Of a stretch of DNA of 64,000 nucleotides, positions 11,615 through 22,969 are shown in pieces. The position numbers were made by a program, and so were the translations under genes. Position 1 is the first letter of the stretch. Each line of letters begins with the position of its first letter. The DNA is from Watersipora subatra (taxonomy: Eukaryota; Bryozoa; Gymnolaemata; Cheilostomatida; Watersiporidae). Location: positions 61,949,981-62,013,980 of the forward strand of contig NC_088715.1 of NCBI RefSeq assembly GCF_963576615.1. Reading direction: 5' to 3'. The notes beneath the pieces were generated by a model. That model searched no databases. It had not been told where the DNA came from and saw nothing but the letters and a program-made list of their open reading frames with translations.

Positions 11615-12406
11615 CTCTAGGACACTTATGTATCCGCGTCATCTAACTTTCACATTTTCGCGGAGTCGTCCTCTCGCGAAAATTTCATGAGCGAAACGAA
11701 ACTATCATAACGAATGGGCGAAAACGTGAAATTAAATAGCTTTGCTCATTGATATCCACAATAAAATCGTCATATTAGAAATGTAGGTAATTTTCGTGTG
11801 TGGTTGGGCTCATTGGGCAATTTCTGCTAAACTCATTATACCTAATACACCGACTGAGTAGCTTGACTAAGCAAATTGAAATAACAAGTTTTTTTGGAAA
11901 AGCCGAGACAAATCAGGAAGATGATGATATTAGTTTACTCACTGAATCTGTAACTGATGAGGATGAAAGTCTGGTAAGGAAAGTCATAAAATTGAATAAT
12001 AATTATTGTAGCCTTGAATTTTATTACCAACCAAAAACAATAACAATCCTGGCCACAGCGTGCTATCTTGAGATCTAATATTGGTACCTAATCAGTCACG
12101 GGCCGCAAGGACCTAGATGGCATTGATAGTCCGAGAAACAAATAGCAGCAAGCGATCAAGCTGCATTGTCAATCCCGTCCACACATTTCTACCCGCGGTT
12201 CACAAATACAAACTAGTGCCAAATTAAAAAAATTTTTTTACTGGTGAACCGGATCTGAGGAATCTAATTATGTTTGTTCTACTGCATTTATTTTCACATC
12301 ACTATATTTTCGCACTCATCAGATCTGCCAAATTAAGTTGCAGTGAAATTTTACTCTGTGTGCTACTCACGAAACTAAATACTAGCGAAATATAAGTATC
12401 CTAGGG
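11615..12406. mobile_element. TA-flanked pogo/Tigger-like non-autonomous element, only in block A
   Basis: The ends are inverted repeats (CTCTAGGACACTTATG at the left, ATAAGTATCCTAGGG at the right) with TA on each side. Block B at about 55288 has the uninterrupted site with a single TA. The interior encodes TKQIEITSFFGK followed by an acidic stretch, similar to Tigger-type transposase C-termini. The element is 792 bp, and presence in one block with absence in the other marks it as an insertion. Confidence 0.72.
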
Positions 12407-12563
12407 TATACATGAATACAATCATCAGGCTAGCTATAAGTAACATGTTCATTGCCGTAGTTTGCCTTGATATGCGTTTTCCGATCTTTCCCATAAGCCG
12501 TTATCATTCACACCTCAAGGCAGTAGTATATAAATATCGCCTACAATATTATAATATGACAGG

Positions 12564-12760
12564 ATGATTCTAAGCTCTGCAATTTATTCTTACTTACGTA
12601 CCAACATTCCCATTAAAGAGGTTTTAGAACCTGGACCAGAGGAGTATCGTGTTCGAGAACAAGAGCTGAAAAAGAAGCAGAACTACTATGCAGATGGACA
12701 TAGGAGAGCCCAAAAGCTACCAGGGCTTCAAGTTTGCAGTTTGCTGCTAGCTGTCAACCT
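12564..12760 (+). pseudogene. Gypsy-like integrase C-terminal fragment, block A
   Basis: The translation contains YLRTNIPIKEVLEPGPEEY, then RVREQELKKKQNYYADGHRR and AQKLPGLQ. This is the pattern seen downstream of the integrase core in Ty3/Gypsy polyproteins (LRTxLP, many Arg/Lys/Glu, then YDxxHRAxxLPxLQxG). No upstream catalytic domain, reverse transcriptase or LTR is visible here, so it is a short relic. The block B copy at 55438-55634 is almost identical. Assignment is from family resemblance only. Confidence 0.5.
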
Positions 12761-12859
12761 TGGACTAGGCGCCTGTTGACATTGTTGTACATCACCGTTG
12801 GGGTCATGGCAGTTTTGATAGGTGGATAAAATCTGGAGGTTACACAGTATTATGCAGTA

Positions 12860-13615
12860 CAGTGGAACCTCGGTTCTCGACCACAATCCGTTTCAGAAGG
12901 TTGGTCGAAAACCGACTTGTTCAGGATCCGAAACAGGTTTACCCATTAAAATTTATATATGTAAGTTTTAATCCGTTCCAAGTCGATTTAACAACTTCGG
13001 TAAGGTATTTTTTAACATTTTGCACCATAAACTGTACTGTATACTTGCATACTATAAATAAAAATGGGTAGATATAGATCGCGTTTAACTTTAATAAAAA
13101 TTTTCTATCTATGATGATGAAAAAAGTAAAAATTCTGTATGCTTTGCTCTTAAAACATCGAAAACATTAAAGGTTACGATACAATACCAAAAATCGCAGA
13201 AATTGATAATGAAACAGCAAAAAAATGCAATGACCAGTTACATCAAAAATCATGTGAAAAAGAAAATATAAACGGCAATGGTATGTTTACTTCCCATCCT
13301 TGAAGGAGAATCCTCCTCCAAAACAATTTAGGGTAACTCGACTGGAGGAGTTGTGTCCTAGAAAATCTCTTCGGTAGAGACGACGTCCTCCCAGATGGCT
13401 TCTTTTTGTAAAGAATTAATGACACGAAACTTCTCCCGAAAGTGGCTTATAACAACATCGTTAAACGTATAAACATGCCGTTTCCGGAGCTGTTCTGATT
13501 CAAATGCGCATGTTGCGGTCTGGTCGAGAACCGAGTTTATGGTCGAGATCCGAAACGAACAGATCTCAAATCTTTTGGTCGAAAGCCGAGTTGGTCGAGA
13601 ACCGAGGTTCCACTG
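12860..13615. mobile_element. pogo/Tigger-type non-autonomous element, block A
   Basis: The left end CAGTGGAACCTCGGTTCTCG and right end CGAGAACCGAGGTTCCACTG are near-perfect inverted repeats flanked by TA. Subterminal copies of GGTCGAAAACCG/GGTCGAGAACCG recur at both ends. There is no transposase. It is shared with block B (55734-56486), hence older than the block duplication. Confidence 0.8.
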
Positions 13616-14380
13616 TAATAAGTTGTACTGAATGTACTGGTTTGTACTAAATTCTGAATGAATAAATCAACACTAAGCATGTGATCACATTCCAGTTGGA
13701 GTCAAATCTCTATAATTATAGAATCACTTCAACACAAGAATTTAACAGTACTCAGCTTTCAACCTAATAAATTACCAGCCCACAGCGTTTGAAGCTTCCA
13801 GATACTTTAAAGTTCATAAGCAAATATTAGGAGAATAAGTGAAAATTTCAATTAAAACAAAAAATTGCTAAACTTTAAGTTTTGATTTGACCTAATCCAG
13901 GTTAGAGTGACTTACAGTAGATATCTCTATCCGCAATCTTTACATCCGAGGCTATGCAATGCCTTTTCATTATTGCGGCAATTCAGTCAAGTAATAACAA
14001 AAGGTCTTTTGTAGATTGTCATTTTATCACTGTTGTATCTATAATATGGTTTTTTTGGGGTGATATGAATAAACACTACATGTATATTCTCATGAGAAAA
14101 TTGCGTTGAGCGTACTATCCCTTTGAATGTATGAAGCAGATCTCAGGACGAATTGACTTCATCTTTTAAGGTTTGACTACTCGGCTCTAAATAAAAAACC
14201 AAAATAATTTCAGCTCTTTCGCTCTCCCAACTTTATTTAGATTCAGCCAACTGACAATGCATGCTGTTCTACACAGCAGCAGTTCACAGCTTTAAGCTTG
14301 GGATACGCCAGGAAACAGCTAATGTTATCCAACAGTACACTGATATTCTTGGTAGAAAATTTTATTAAAGATTTATAATT
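13616..14380. other. Spacer with no recognised gene
   Basis: Matches block B at 56490-57250 closely. I see no exon with good splice sites, no RNA gene and no terminal-repeat element. It lies at the centre of the tail-to-tail inverted gene copies. Confidence 0.4.
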
Positions 14381-14962
14381 GATGGTTTACAATGCTACAT
14401 AATACATTTTATCATTGCGTAACCACATGGTAATCATAGTATGATATAATGATATGGGGCATGGGACTCCTAAAGGTCCATGTAGAAGCATTCTAAAGAT
14501 CAGCTATGTTAAAACAAAACCATCCAAACTCTACCACATCCTCCCCACATTCTTCCTCATGAAGGATTGTGTGGAGTCTGTAAACTTCACATTATTTCAA
14601 GTCAAAGCCTAGCGCTAGTAAAAGCAAGCTACTTATTAGAGATGTCAACAGCATGTATAAAACCACAGATTAACATACAGCAGGTAGTGGCAGACAGTCA
14701 CCAGTGTAATAAACATTAATGATAAATCACTACAAATTTTTGCCACGAATACAACAGTATAAAAGGTGTGGAATATGAAATCAGTTAAAGTGCTATGAAT
14801 GCGTATAAACAAGTGTGGAGTACAAAACGCTTGCTGCAATGATAGAGCTAACTTTCAGACACACAGAACATGGTGAATGAGCAGGCCACTTGAAGTTAAA
14901 CCTGATGCTATATAGAGAAATATAATGTGGCAGTGTTTAATGTGATATAGGCAGTTCTTAGA

Positions 14963-15004
14963 TTATTGACTGACTGCAACGTTTGATATGGCCATGGGAA
15001 GATC
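14963..15004 (-). pseudogene. A- terminal exon (long C-terminus)
   Basis: The TTGTAG acceptor on the minus strand precedes codons for DLPMAISNVAVSQ and TAA. It is the inverted counterpart of 9335-9352 but lacks that early stop. The exon itself is open; it is labelled pseudogene because three upstream exons of this copy are broken. Confidence 0.5.
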
Positions 15005-15384
15005 CTACAAGAGAGAGAGAGAGCATATGAAAATACATTTTGAAAACATCTCCCTTACATGATCAGACACCATCCTTATGTTCATGACTTGAGTTATCTT
15101 CCCCTACGTGATCAGACCGCCGAACAGAACATATAGAACTAGTAGAGTGAAACTTCTGTTTGCAAAAACATAGCATACAAAATTTCCAAGTCACAAAATG
15201 CTTTTTCATAGAAATATTGCTTCGAATTACGAAAAATATGAATGACCGAAAGGGTTTTCATATTTTGACCAGAATTTACTTAGTTTAAAAAGCAGAACAA
15301 AAATAGAATACCGGAAGGTAAAGAAATGAATATTTCCATTTCATTGTGTGTTCATTTTTGTACATTACCTTTTCTCTCAGCTGT

Positions 15385-15735
15385 ACTACACTGCTGTATA
15401 ATTTGGAGTTATCATACATCACATAAATAGTAGGACAACTTTAGTTTTTAAAAGTCTAAGGTATGCATTTGCTGTGTGATGCTATTGTTTTTTGATTTGT
15501 GCAGATATAAATACATTTTTCTACTTAAATTTCTAAAAAATATATTGTGAGCAAAGCAAAATCAAAACAACAATACAGCACCCAACTCTTCTGACTGCTG
15601 TTCTCCCACTCTCCGCGGTCATCACTTAGCCGTGACTAGTCAGCTGACACCAGAGGAAAACAAATAAACATACCGTTGGTATTTTTCATTCGTTATTTCC
15701 TTTCTTTTTTCCATGAATACTTTTTCTATTACGTA
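15385..15735. other. About 350-bp segment in block A missing from block B
   Basis: Flanking sequence (CTCTCAGCTGTA ... ACATAAATCTAACATG) is contiguous in block B near 58255-58268. The segment has no clear inverted termini or target duplication that I can define, so insertion in A versus deletion in B is open. Confidence 0.45.
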
Positions 15736-15842
15736 ATAACATAAATCTAACATGTTTGTGTTATAGGTTTTAACCATTACATTTAGTGTTCAATTCCATT
15801 CTCACATCATAATAAACATGATATACCGAGCCTCATTATCAC

Positions 15843-16061
15843 CTGAATATCCTCCTCAGCGGTGTTTTCAAGATACTGAAAGCTGTTGTTACTGTCCTCC
15901 GGCTGCTGTACGCTGCCGACTGCAGAGTTGCCTGCTCCAGTCGAGGTGTTTTGCAGAAATTTGACTGCATTCAGGAGGTACTCACACTCCGCCGTGTCAA
16001 CACTGAGCAGTCTCTCTTCACTTCTCGCCTCTAGCTCTCCCCTTTCTTCCACGAGCCTCTC
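15843..16061 (-). pseudogene. A- exon 14 relic with altered acceptor
   Basis: Encodes ERLVEERGELEARSEERLLS, then VDTAECEYLLNAVKFLQN and an acidic end, clearly homologous to exon 14. At the 5' edge the acceptor region reads ATTAAGGAGAGG, where the other three copies read ATTAGGGAGA. This moves the AG by one base, and the join to exon 13 no longer keeps frame. The donor is conserved. Confidence 0.6.
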
Positions 16062-16499
16062 CTTAATACATGTAGCAAAGCAAATGCACAAGCTTTAATA
16101 ATTGTATGTCCCGGCATATCCTTGTGTTTAAACTTTCTCGCATATTAACCGACACAAAAAAAAGCTGCCCTGATATCAGAGAATTTATAAGAACTCGCAT
16201 ATAAGCCGACACTATAAATCATAGCACACCATGCGTACCTATCAAAGCATAAGGCTGTAGAGCCTGTGTAGCATAAAGCCTTTCAGAAAATGGATGGGAA
16301 ACAGTAGATGGTATGTGAGAGGTCTAACTATGAGCAGTATATTAAGCCATCAAACAGTGTCACTCTCGCTGTAGATAACTAGAGGACGTCACAAACCGCT
16401 GCCACTAACTAATAGATAATGCATTTTGAACCAAATATCATATTGGAGTTTTGAGCTAACCGAACTCAGTGAAAAAAAGCAGAAATCAAATAGAGTACT

Positions 16500-17818
16500 G
16501 TATATCCTTGCGTTTAAGCTTTCACGCATATAAAATGGCACAAAAAAATGTTGCCCTGATATCAGAGAATTTATAAGAACTAGCTTATAAGCCGACCCTA
16601 TAAATTGTAGCACTCCATGCGTACCTATTAAAGATAAGGATTGCGGAAATGGAACATCTTTTGTAGGCTTAGTACCAAAAGTTTATGATTGGTGAGCCTA
16701 TATATAAATCACAAAGTCCACTGTTCAGTGTGTCCAGCAATAGCTGAACACACCGGATATTTAGGAATGAAATATTCGCTTCCACTGTATTTTATTTCGG
16801 AGTCTCTCGCTCACCAGACAATAATCTTACTAATTAAGCCACACAAAATGAGTCGTTATGTCGTTATGCTTAAAATACACATAGCACTCTGCATTACGCA
16901 ATGTCACTAAAGCTTGCTCTCACGGCTCTTATTACTATGTTTAGCAGTACGGATACTAGCTTACTCAAATTAGTCATTGGCAATGTGCCAGGCTAATGGC
17001 AAGCAACAATATTACCTGCCACTTTTTATAAGCTGTTTTTAATACCTGTGCAATGCCAGGGATTCGGCTAGTAGTTGTATAATTATTCTACAGTGTCTCT
17101 ACCTAATCGAAAAAATACAATCATCTATTTGTGTTGAGCCAATGGAAAACATGTTTGCATCTCACACTGATCCTAGTTTTACTTCGCAAAAACACTTTCT
17201 ATGAGTATTTTTTCTTTGTGACGATCAGATGCATTACAGATACATAAGTTTTACAAATTGTAGATCAATAGGTTTCTGATTATTATCTATTGGACAATAG
17301 TATTAGTGACAGTGAGTACTTATATTTAGTAGTAATAATGATGTCATAAGCCATAGTAATAGTGGTAACTTGTCCGACTGGAAACATGCTTAACTTGTCA
17401 ATCATGTTAGTACCAAGAAGACAAAAAGTGTCCAAACTCATTTGACAACACACTTCTAGCCTTTTTATGGCATCAGAGGATGTAAAATTTTAAGCTAATT
17501 AATTTGGTCAAAAGTGTATGGCAACTTCTATGCGCTAATTTGAAATATTTGGTTTTACCGAATATTTAAATGTCTCCATAAAAAATTATTTTTAGCGAAA
17601 GAGTTAATGAAAGTAGTAAACATTATTATCCTTTACCTTTATTAATAACGGTAAGAAGCGGTTCAGAATCCTTGAACTTTGAGTTGTAGTCATTGAAATT
17701 AAGTTAGCACGATACCATTCCGCTAGCTTTCAGTCAAAGTTACGCGCGTATAAGCCGGAGCCTTTAGTTTGGTAACTTTTCGTGTTCTACAATCGGCTTA
17801 GATGCAGGGATATGCAGT
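16500..17818. mobile_element. Non-autonomous DNA element with TATATCC...GGATAT ends, block A
   Basis: The left end TATATCCTTGCGTTTAAGC and right end GCTTAGATGCAGGGATAT are short imperfect inverted repeats. The interior shares long stretches with 22970-23805 and 59030-60430, for example GTTTGTGTTGAGCCAAT, TTAGTAGTAATAATGATG and CGTATAAGCCGGA. Left-end-like fragments also lie at 16105-16250 and 58628-58765. I do not recognise the superfamily. The TTAA at 16514-16517 is the empty site for the hairpin element inserted in block B. Confidence 0.5.
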
Positions 17819-18817
17819 ATATTCGTATAAGCTGTTGAATCATTTTTGATGTGTTCACCACCACTAGCCATTCATGTATAGCCTTTTTATTGCAGCCAAC
17901 TGGACGGATCCTGTCATGTATACATTCTCAGTTGCATAATATATGATGCATAATATTGCAGTTGGCTGCGATATTTGACAGCTTATATGAATACAGTACA
18001 TTCATCTAGCTGTCAAAGCCTATACGAAGCTGTCATATAAGTTAGCCATTAATGTATAGCTAATCTATTGCAGCCAACTGTACACGCCTGTCATGTATAT
18101 ACGATTGGATCCATGATGCAGCAACTGATGACCTTAAACAATCTGGTTCAATTAATCGGTCTATCTGCATTTAGAGGTTGTCTATTGTCATCCCAGATAT
18201 TCAGTGAATATCTACATGGAATTTCCAGATCAGAGAAAGTTTGCCACCTTTAAAATTGACAACTTTACCAATATTCACATAAGTATTTTCCTATACGCTA
18301 TACTTCCATATGCTATATAATGTAATTCACTAATATCCAGATAACTAACTAAGAGGATGGATCATGGATAATCATCATCGAACTAAACGAAGCTGATGTC
18401 TAAGGAGATTTAATAAGGAGACTATCTAGGAGACTTTCCACTATAAATTCAAGATGGGTTTCACTAAAAATCAGAGCTTGTGGAATAATCATTTACTTGA
18501 GGAATGTTTATTGCGGTAATATTTGGCATAGGACTTTCTGTGATTTTTATATCATAAAATTATAACATTTTCAGGTAAAAGCTGATTATACACAAACACC
18601 TATAACTTTGATCTGAATTTGAATTGAGGCAGCTCAGCTAACTAGACACTAATTGTCTACTGACTCATTACTGACTACTCAAGTATATAAAACTTGCTAC
18701 TTTGGATGAACTGAAATAACCTGACTTGAAATATCTACTAGCTAGTAACGGTTGGTATGAGTTTGTAGCAGTACAACTTCTAGTAAGTGAAGACAACTGC
18801 TCACCACCGATACTGAC

Positions 18818-19029
18818 CTTTCCTGGTAAAACTTGTCATAGTATGGAACAAGGCTTGAGTAAAGTTCTTTGAATCGAGGATGAGTAAACTCTGGGTGAAG
18901 GTTATTTGGGTCAGCATTTCCTGAGCCATTACCATTCGTGAGTGACTTGTGCAGTTCAAGCATGGCAGTAAGTAAGTGAATCACCGCCTCACGGGGCTTC
19001 TTGCAGCTGAACAGGAAGCTTGCAAAGTC
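18818..19029 (-). pseudogene. A- exon 13 relic, one base short
   Basis: Minus-strand homologue of exon 13 (FLFSCKKPREAVIHLLTAML and onward). It is 212 nt instead of 213 because one A is missing right after the acceptor (CAGGACTTTGC, where B- has CAGGAACTTTGC). That shifts the frame relative to the upstream Lys codon. Exons 10-12 are not found between it and 20692. Confidence 0.65.
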
Positions 19030-19100
19030 CTGTAAATATCAGAGTTAGAAAAACAGATAAAAGTTCTCAGCAAATAAAATTTGATAAATGAATTGTAATA

Positions 19101-19736
19101 CAGTAGAGGCTCCTGCAATACAAATGACCTGTCTTGGGAACGTTTGCGTCATAGGAACTTTCGGTACAAGAATGGTAAACTACATTCAAATTGCCTAATC
19201 CTCCCAAGATCGTTTCAAACTCTCCCATTTGTCACTTTAAAATGAAAAACTAAACTTAACTTTTTAATTTAAATGCACAACAACCGCGTTATTATTAATT
19301 TGTATCAACAACTTTTATATTTTTAATCAGTTTCACTCTGTTAGGGTTCATGGAAAGCCATGTCTGCCTTTCTGAAGCCATGGTTAGAGGTTAGGATAAA
19401 ACATAGTTTTCAATGAGACTCCAACTCGTGACATTCAGTTTGGTAGACTGATACTCTGAGACTACTTTTGGTATTTCTGTATAATTGCACTGCTACTTAT
19501 TATCTGCACTTTGTCTGCACTCCTGATGATTTCTCACAGCACACTAGTATATATAATAGAAATTCCAAATTATAGAAATTATTCAAAACGACTTTGAGAA
19601 CTTGCGCTGACTCGAGGCTTTACGTTATATGGAATATTTTTACATAATATGAAAGAAAAACTTTACATAATTTTTTTATATTAAGTGGAATTTACGCTAC
19701 AGTACTTGGAGGTATACATTACAGGAGTGTCTACTG
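19101..19736. mobile_element. TA-flanked MITE, uninterrupted copy in block A
   Basis: The left end CAGTAGAGGCTCCTGCAATA and right end TTACAGGAGTGTCTACTG are inverted repeats flanked by TA. In block B the same MITE runs from 61718 to 63663 because its left end is amplified five-fold and a 1043-bp element has landed in it. The site of that insertion is intact here (AAATTCC at 19560-19566). A solitary related end lies at 34634-34656. Confidence 0.65.
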
Positions 19737-19869
19737 TATATACCAAGAATAGTTTTATTTTCAGAACAGTTAGTAGGAGACAGGGTATAAATACAGACCG
19801 ACACAAAAATCCCCTAAATAGGACAGACAGAAATAAAGTATTTTTAGGTCTATTCAAACAGCTTCATTT

Positions 19870-19948
19870 GTTATATAGCATAATATAACATCAATTATAT
19901 AACATTCTTTTATAGAATAATATAACATCAATTATATAATAATACTAG
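19870..19948. repeat. AT-rich tandem repeat
   Basis: Two or three copies of a unit containing TAATATAACATCAATTATAT. The corresponding array in block B (63795-64000) has more copies and runs off the window. Confidence 0.6.
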
Positions 19949-19955
19949 AAATTCC

Positions 19956-20207
19956 ACTGTCATACAGCCCACGACCAAAGAGATATTGGAAAAAAAGAAA
20001 AGGTACTGATGGTTGAGAAATGCAATATTAGCAGTCAAATGGCACTGCAGTGCAATAGGATAACTGCAATGGTAGCTGTAATGTACTAGGTGTGGGTGTT
20101 ATTAAATACAACAAATAGCAATAATGAAAGGAAAAGCTTATATATATATGCTTATATCTCTCCCCTGCAATAGGAGAAATGCAATATTGGCCAATATTTT
20201 AATATGC

Positions 20208-20210
<3 letters not shown>
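19956..20210. mobile_element. Fragment of the element complete at 62445-63487
   Basis: Begins ACTGTCATACAGCCCACGAC after AAATTCC, exactly like the complete element in block B, and matches it for about 210 bp. It then ends in an (AT)n tract. The right end is absent. Confidence 0.55.
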
Positions 20211-20216
<6 letters not shown>

Positions 20217-20287
<71 letters not shown>

Positions 20288-20554
20288 TTATAAGTGGAAC
20301 TTCACTCTATAAGTTAAACATTTTATTACTAATAGTTTCATGTGATACACTCAGTATCACACTCTTCAGATAAAGAAGAGTGTGATACTTTGAGTGTGAG
20401 TCTTTATCTGAAGAGTGTGATACTGAGTGTATCACATGAAACTATTAGTAATAAAATGTTTAACTTATAGAGTGAAGTTCCACTTATAAATATATTATAA
20501 TTTAGCTCTGATTTATCATTGAGCACTCTGTAACGAACTGTGCAGCGTCCACTT

Positions 20555-20642
<88 letters not shown>

Positions 20643-20660
20643 CATCTATAAATATATATA
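20217..20660. repeat. Long perfect palindrome flanked by (AT)n tracts
   Basis: An (AT)n tract (20217-20281) leads into an inverted repeat. The arms are roughly 95 bp (left about 20277-20375, right about 20402-20512; shared motif GTGATACTGAGTGTATCACA) with a loop of about 26 bp. A second (TA)n tract follows at 20559-20640. The two arms look identical by eye. The structure sits at the join between block A and the inverted exon-9 fragment, and could form a cruciform. Confidence 0.85.
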
Positions 20661-20691
20661 CATATTTACTATATAAATAATACATTCTTAC

Positions 20692-20879
20692 TTTACAATC
20701 TGCTTCGAATATCATTTACATCATGCTCATTGTCTGCAGCTTTCAGCCTCATAATGAGCATTTGACGTTCTGCGATGAGGGAAGGCAGGAGGTATAGACC
20801 TCAGTCTGGTTGAATCTCATTGAGTAGATCTCTATGGCTGTTTCTGCCTGTACCAAATACTCCTCGACATCAACTTGAC
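20692..20879 (-). pseudogene. A- exon 9 relic with frameshift and stop
   Basis: The minus-strand copy of exon 9 (41113-41298) keeps the acceptor (GTTACAG) and donor (GTAAGA). It encodes QVDVEEYLVQAETAIEIYSM but carries a 2-bp insertion (GTCTATACC instead of GTCTACC). It also has a TAA in the original frame near the donor (TTGTAA instead of TTGGAA). The surrounding 20690-21085 is an inverted copy of about 40900-41300. Confidence 0.8.
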
Positions 20880-21099
20880 CTGTAACATAAAGTGGTACAC
20901 AAAAAACTGCATGACTACCTACTGCTGACCAATAGCAACACCAAATGATGGATAGGGAGGACCACATCCACCGATTTAGTTCAGGAAACTAAGCCTACCC
21001 GAGAGCATCGCACCATGAAATATTCTTTACTTGGCTTGTAGTCTTTTACACATTTTGACAGCAGCAAAGCCTACACTACATCTACATATGTGAATCTCA

Positions 21100-21235
21100 A
21101 AGTCTGTCATTTGGTCTTTCTAACTATGGTTATTAACATCTAGGAATGAAAGATCCGCACCATGCTGGATTTGATCTCGGAACCCTCATTCACCAAACAA
21201 TAAACTAATCACTTGAGCTATGTGAGATGCAACAG
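21100..21235 (-). repeat. tRNA-derived SINE, clear copy
   Basis: The minus strand has a box A-like TAGCTCAAGTGATTAG about 30 bp before a box B match GATCAAATCC, inside a degenerate tRNA head starting GCATCTCACA. The tail part (CTAACTATGGTTATTAACAT on the + strand) matches copies at 5140-5275 and 49128-49265. Confidence 0.55.
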
Positions 21236-21514
21236 GTTCATTAGGCACACATTATTGTAGATTTGTATTCATTATTGAGATTCACATATTGAGATCCGAT
21301 GCACAAGTTTCGGAAATGAAATTGTGTACACTTGCACATTTGCATGAGAGGAAAACCCATTGTAGTGTTTGCAAGGTAACATTTCAGGAGTATTGTCGCA
21401 AAATTTTAGGTTGCTACTTTAGCGCATTCTCATTGAGGTCACCTCATGTCAGAGTCTGGCAGTTGATTTGGGCAATTTTCAATAATTTCATTGAAATGTT
21501 CAATCTATTGGAAC

Positions 21515-22535
21515 TGCATTTTTGCATGAAATTTTGTGTGAAATAAGGAAAATTCGGTACTCAGACACATGCAATTCTAAAAGTTGCAATCGGAGATAAG
21601 ACTCTACAAAGAACACAAGCCTTTGAGTGGCACAAATGTTTTTGTGAAGGTAGAGGCAGCACTGAAGATAACGTGAGGGCTGGCAGACCAGCCTCAGCAC
21701 GAACAAGATACTCGATTGACAGCGCAGTCTCTAATCATCGCGGATTTTCATCTAAATATTAGAGAGGTATCTGGAGAAACTGGACTTGGTTTTTGGGAAT
21801 GTTCAAAGGGTTTTAACTGATAATTTGGATGTTAGAGGAGTCGCAGCCAAGTTTGTGCCATCCTTGCTAACTGATGAACAGAAGGAGCTTCAAGTACATA
21901 CTTGCAATGATTTTAAGGAAGCTTCAAGCAACGATAGAAGCTTTCTTTTAACTGTGATAATTTGAGATGAATTTTGGGCGTATGGTTATTACCGAAAGAT
22001 TACGTTCCAAAATAGCCAGCGGAAGTCTCCATGCTCCCAAGATCATAAAAGGCAAGAATGTCTCAGTCAGGTGTAAAGACAACGCAGATTGCATTCGTTG
22101 GCATTCAAGGGGTACTACATCATGAGTAGGCTACTTACCACAGGTTACTACTGTGATTCAATTTGTCTATATTGTTATATTAAGGCAACTTAGATAAAGA
22201 GCGTTAGGTGTAGAAGACAAGAATTGTGGCACACAAGTTCATTGGTAACGTCATGATAACGCACTCACCCACGTTGCATTTTCTGTGAAACACTAAAAAC
22301 GACATAACCGTGCTACCTCATCTTCTAAATTCATCAAATCTTGCTCCCTGTGGCTTATTGCTATTTCTGAAGTTAAAGCTTACAATAAAAGGGACCCAAA
22401 GTTGACAGTGTAGAATCGTTTCAACGTCCAACAAGAGAGCTGAACAGCATCGATGCCGAAAGCATCCAGCGCTGCATGGCATAATGGTGGGACAAATGTA
22501 TCGATATCCAAAGGGAGTACTTCGGAGAGCAATAA
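21515..22535 (+). pseudogene. mariner-family transposase relic
   Basis: Pieces of a mariner transposase appear in order, in shifting frames: FCMKFCVK, then AFEWHKCFCEGRGS and DNVRAGRPASART (the helix-turn-helix domain). These are followed by KFVPSLLTDEQKE, DEFWAYGY (where the family has DESWVYGY, with the first catalytic Asp kept), SSNLAPCGLLLF (where the family has SPDLAPCDFFLF, with the Asp lost) and DIQREYFGEQ with a stop near 22533. Several frameshifts and stops make it inactive. I did not identify terminal repeats. It lies outside the duplicated blocks. Confidence 0.8.
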
Positions 22536-22969
22536 CTACATACATTTAGGTAAATTTAAGCAACGTGGTTTGAGTTATAGCTCCATACCTGAAACATTTG
22601 GATTTGACTTAGTACGTGATGACAACAACTATTTTCCTATCAGGATAATAGTAGGGAAGTAATTATATGGTAAATTACATGTACATGTATAGGATAATTA
22701 TAAGTGTATGCATTGCTAAGCAAATCAAATCTACATGTACTTTTCGCTGGAGTTTATTAATAACAGCGATGTTGTATTGCTGTTGCAGTCGCTCAAACGA
22801 CAGTAAAGTTTGATCGAGTTTGATTTAAATAAAGTAGTTTAAATATTACAAATGGAGCAATCACAATTTCTGGACATCAAAATCAAATCTGTTCACAATA
22901 GCTACAATACAGTTTTACACAACGACTGCACGACTACCACAATGACTACAATAAAAATATAGTTGACAT
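22536..22969. other. Intergenic, nothing recognised
   Basis: Short palindromic bits (ACATGTACATGTA near 22678) but no exon, RNA gene or element ends that I can support. Confidence 0.4.

Larger units (their letters stand above)
1..20210. repeat. Segmental duplication block A (partner of block B)
   Basis: This block is a near-identical direct copy of about 42850-62665. The offset is 44000 at position 2000, 43990 at 7200 and about 42870 at 13000. The changes in offset are explained by minisatellite length differences and by insertions present in only one block. It holds the 3' exons of an NLR-like gene on the + strand (A+) and a decayed inverted copy (A-). Its left boundary lies outside the window. 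Similarity ends near 20210, next to an AT-rich palindrome. Seen directly by comparing the two regions; exact percent identity was not computed. Confidence 0.9.

Noticed and set aside
12564..12779. A host gene encoding a charged helical protein
   Set aside because: The residue pattern fits the region after the integrase core of Gypsy polyproteins better; no splice sites and no other exons nearby.
13243..13425. Conserved 60-residue minus-strand frame present in both blocks
   Set aside because: It lies wholly inside the pogo-type non-autonomous element, and identity between blocks only reflects recent duplication.
20404..20715. Open frame with alternating Ile-Tyr
   Set aside because: It is the (TA)n tract between the palindrome and the exon-9 relic.
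21100..21235. Functional tRNA gene
   Set aside because: Boxes A and B are present but the arms do not pair properly and the same unit recurs with a non-tRNA tail, so it is a SINE.
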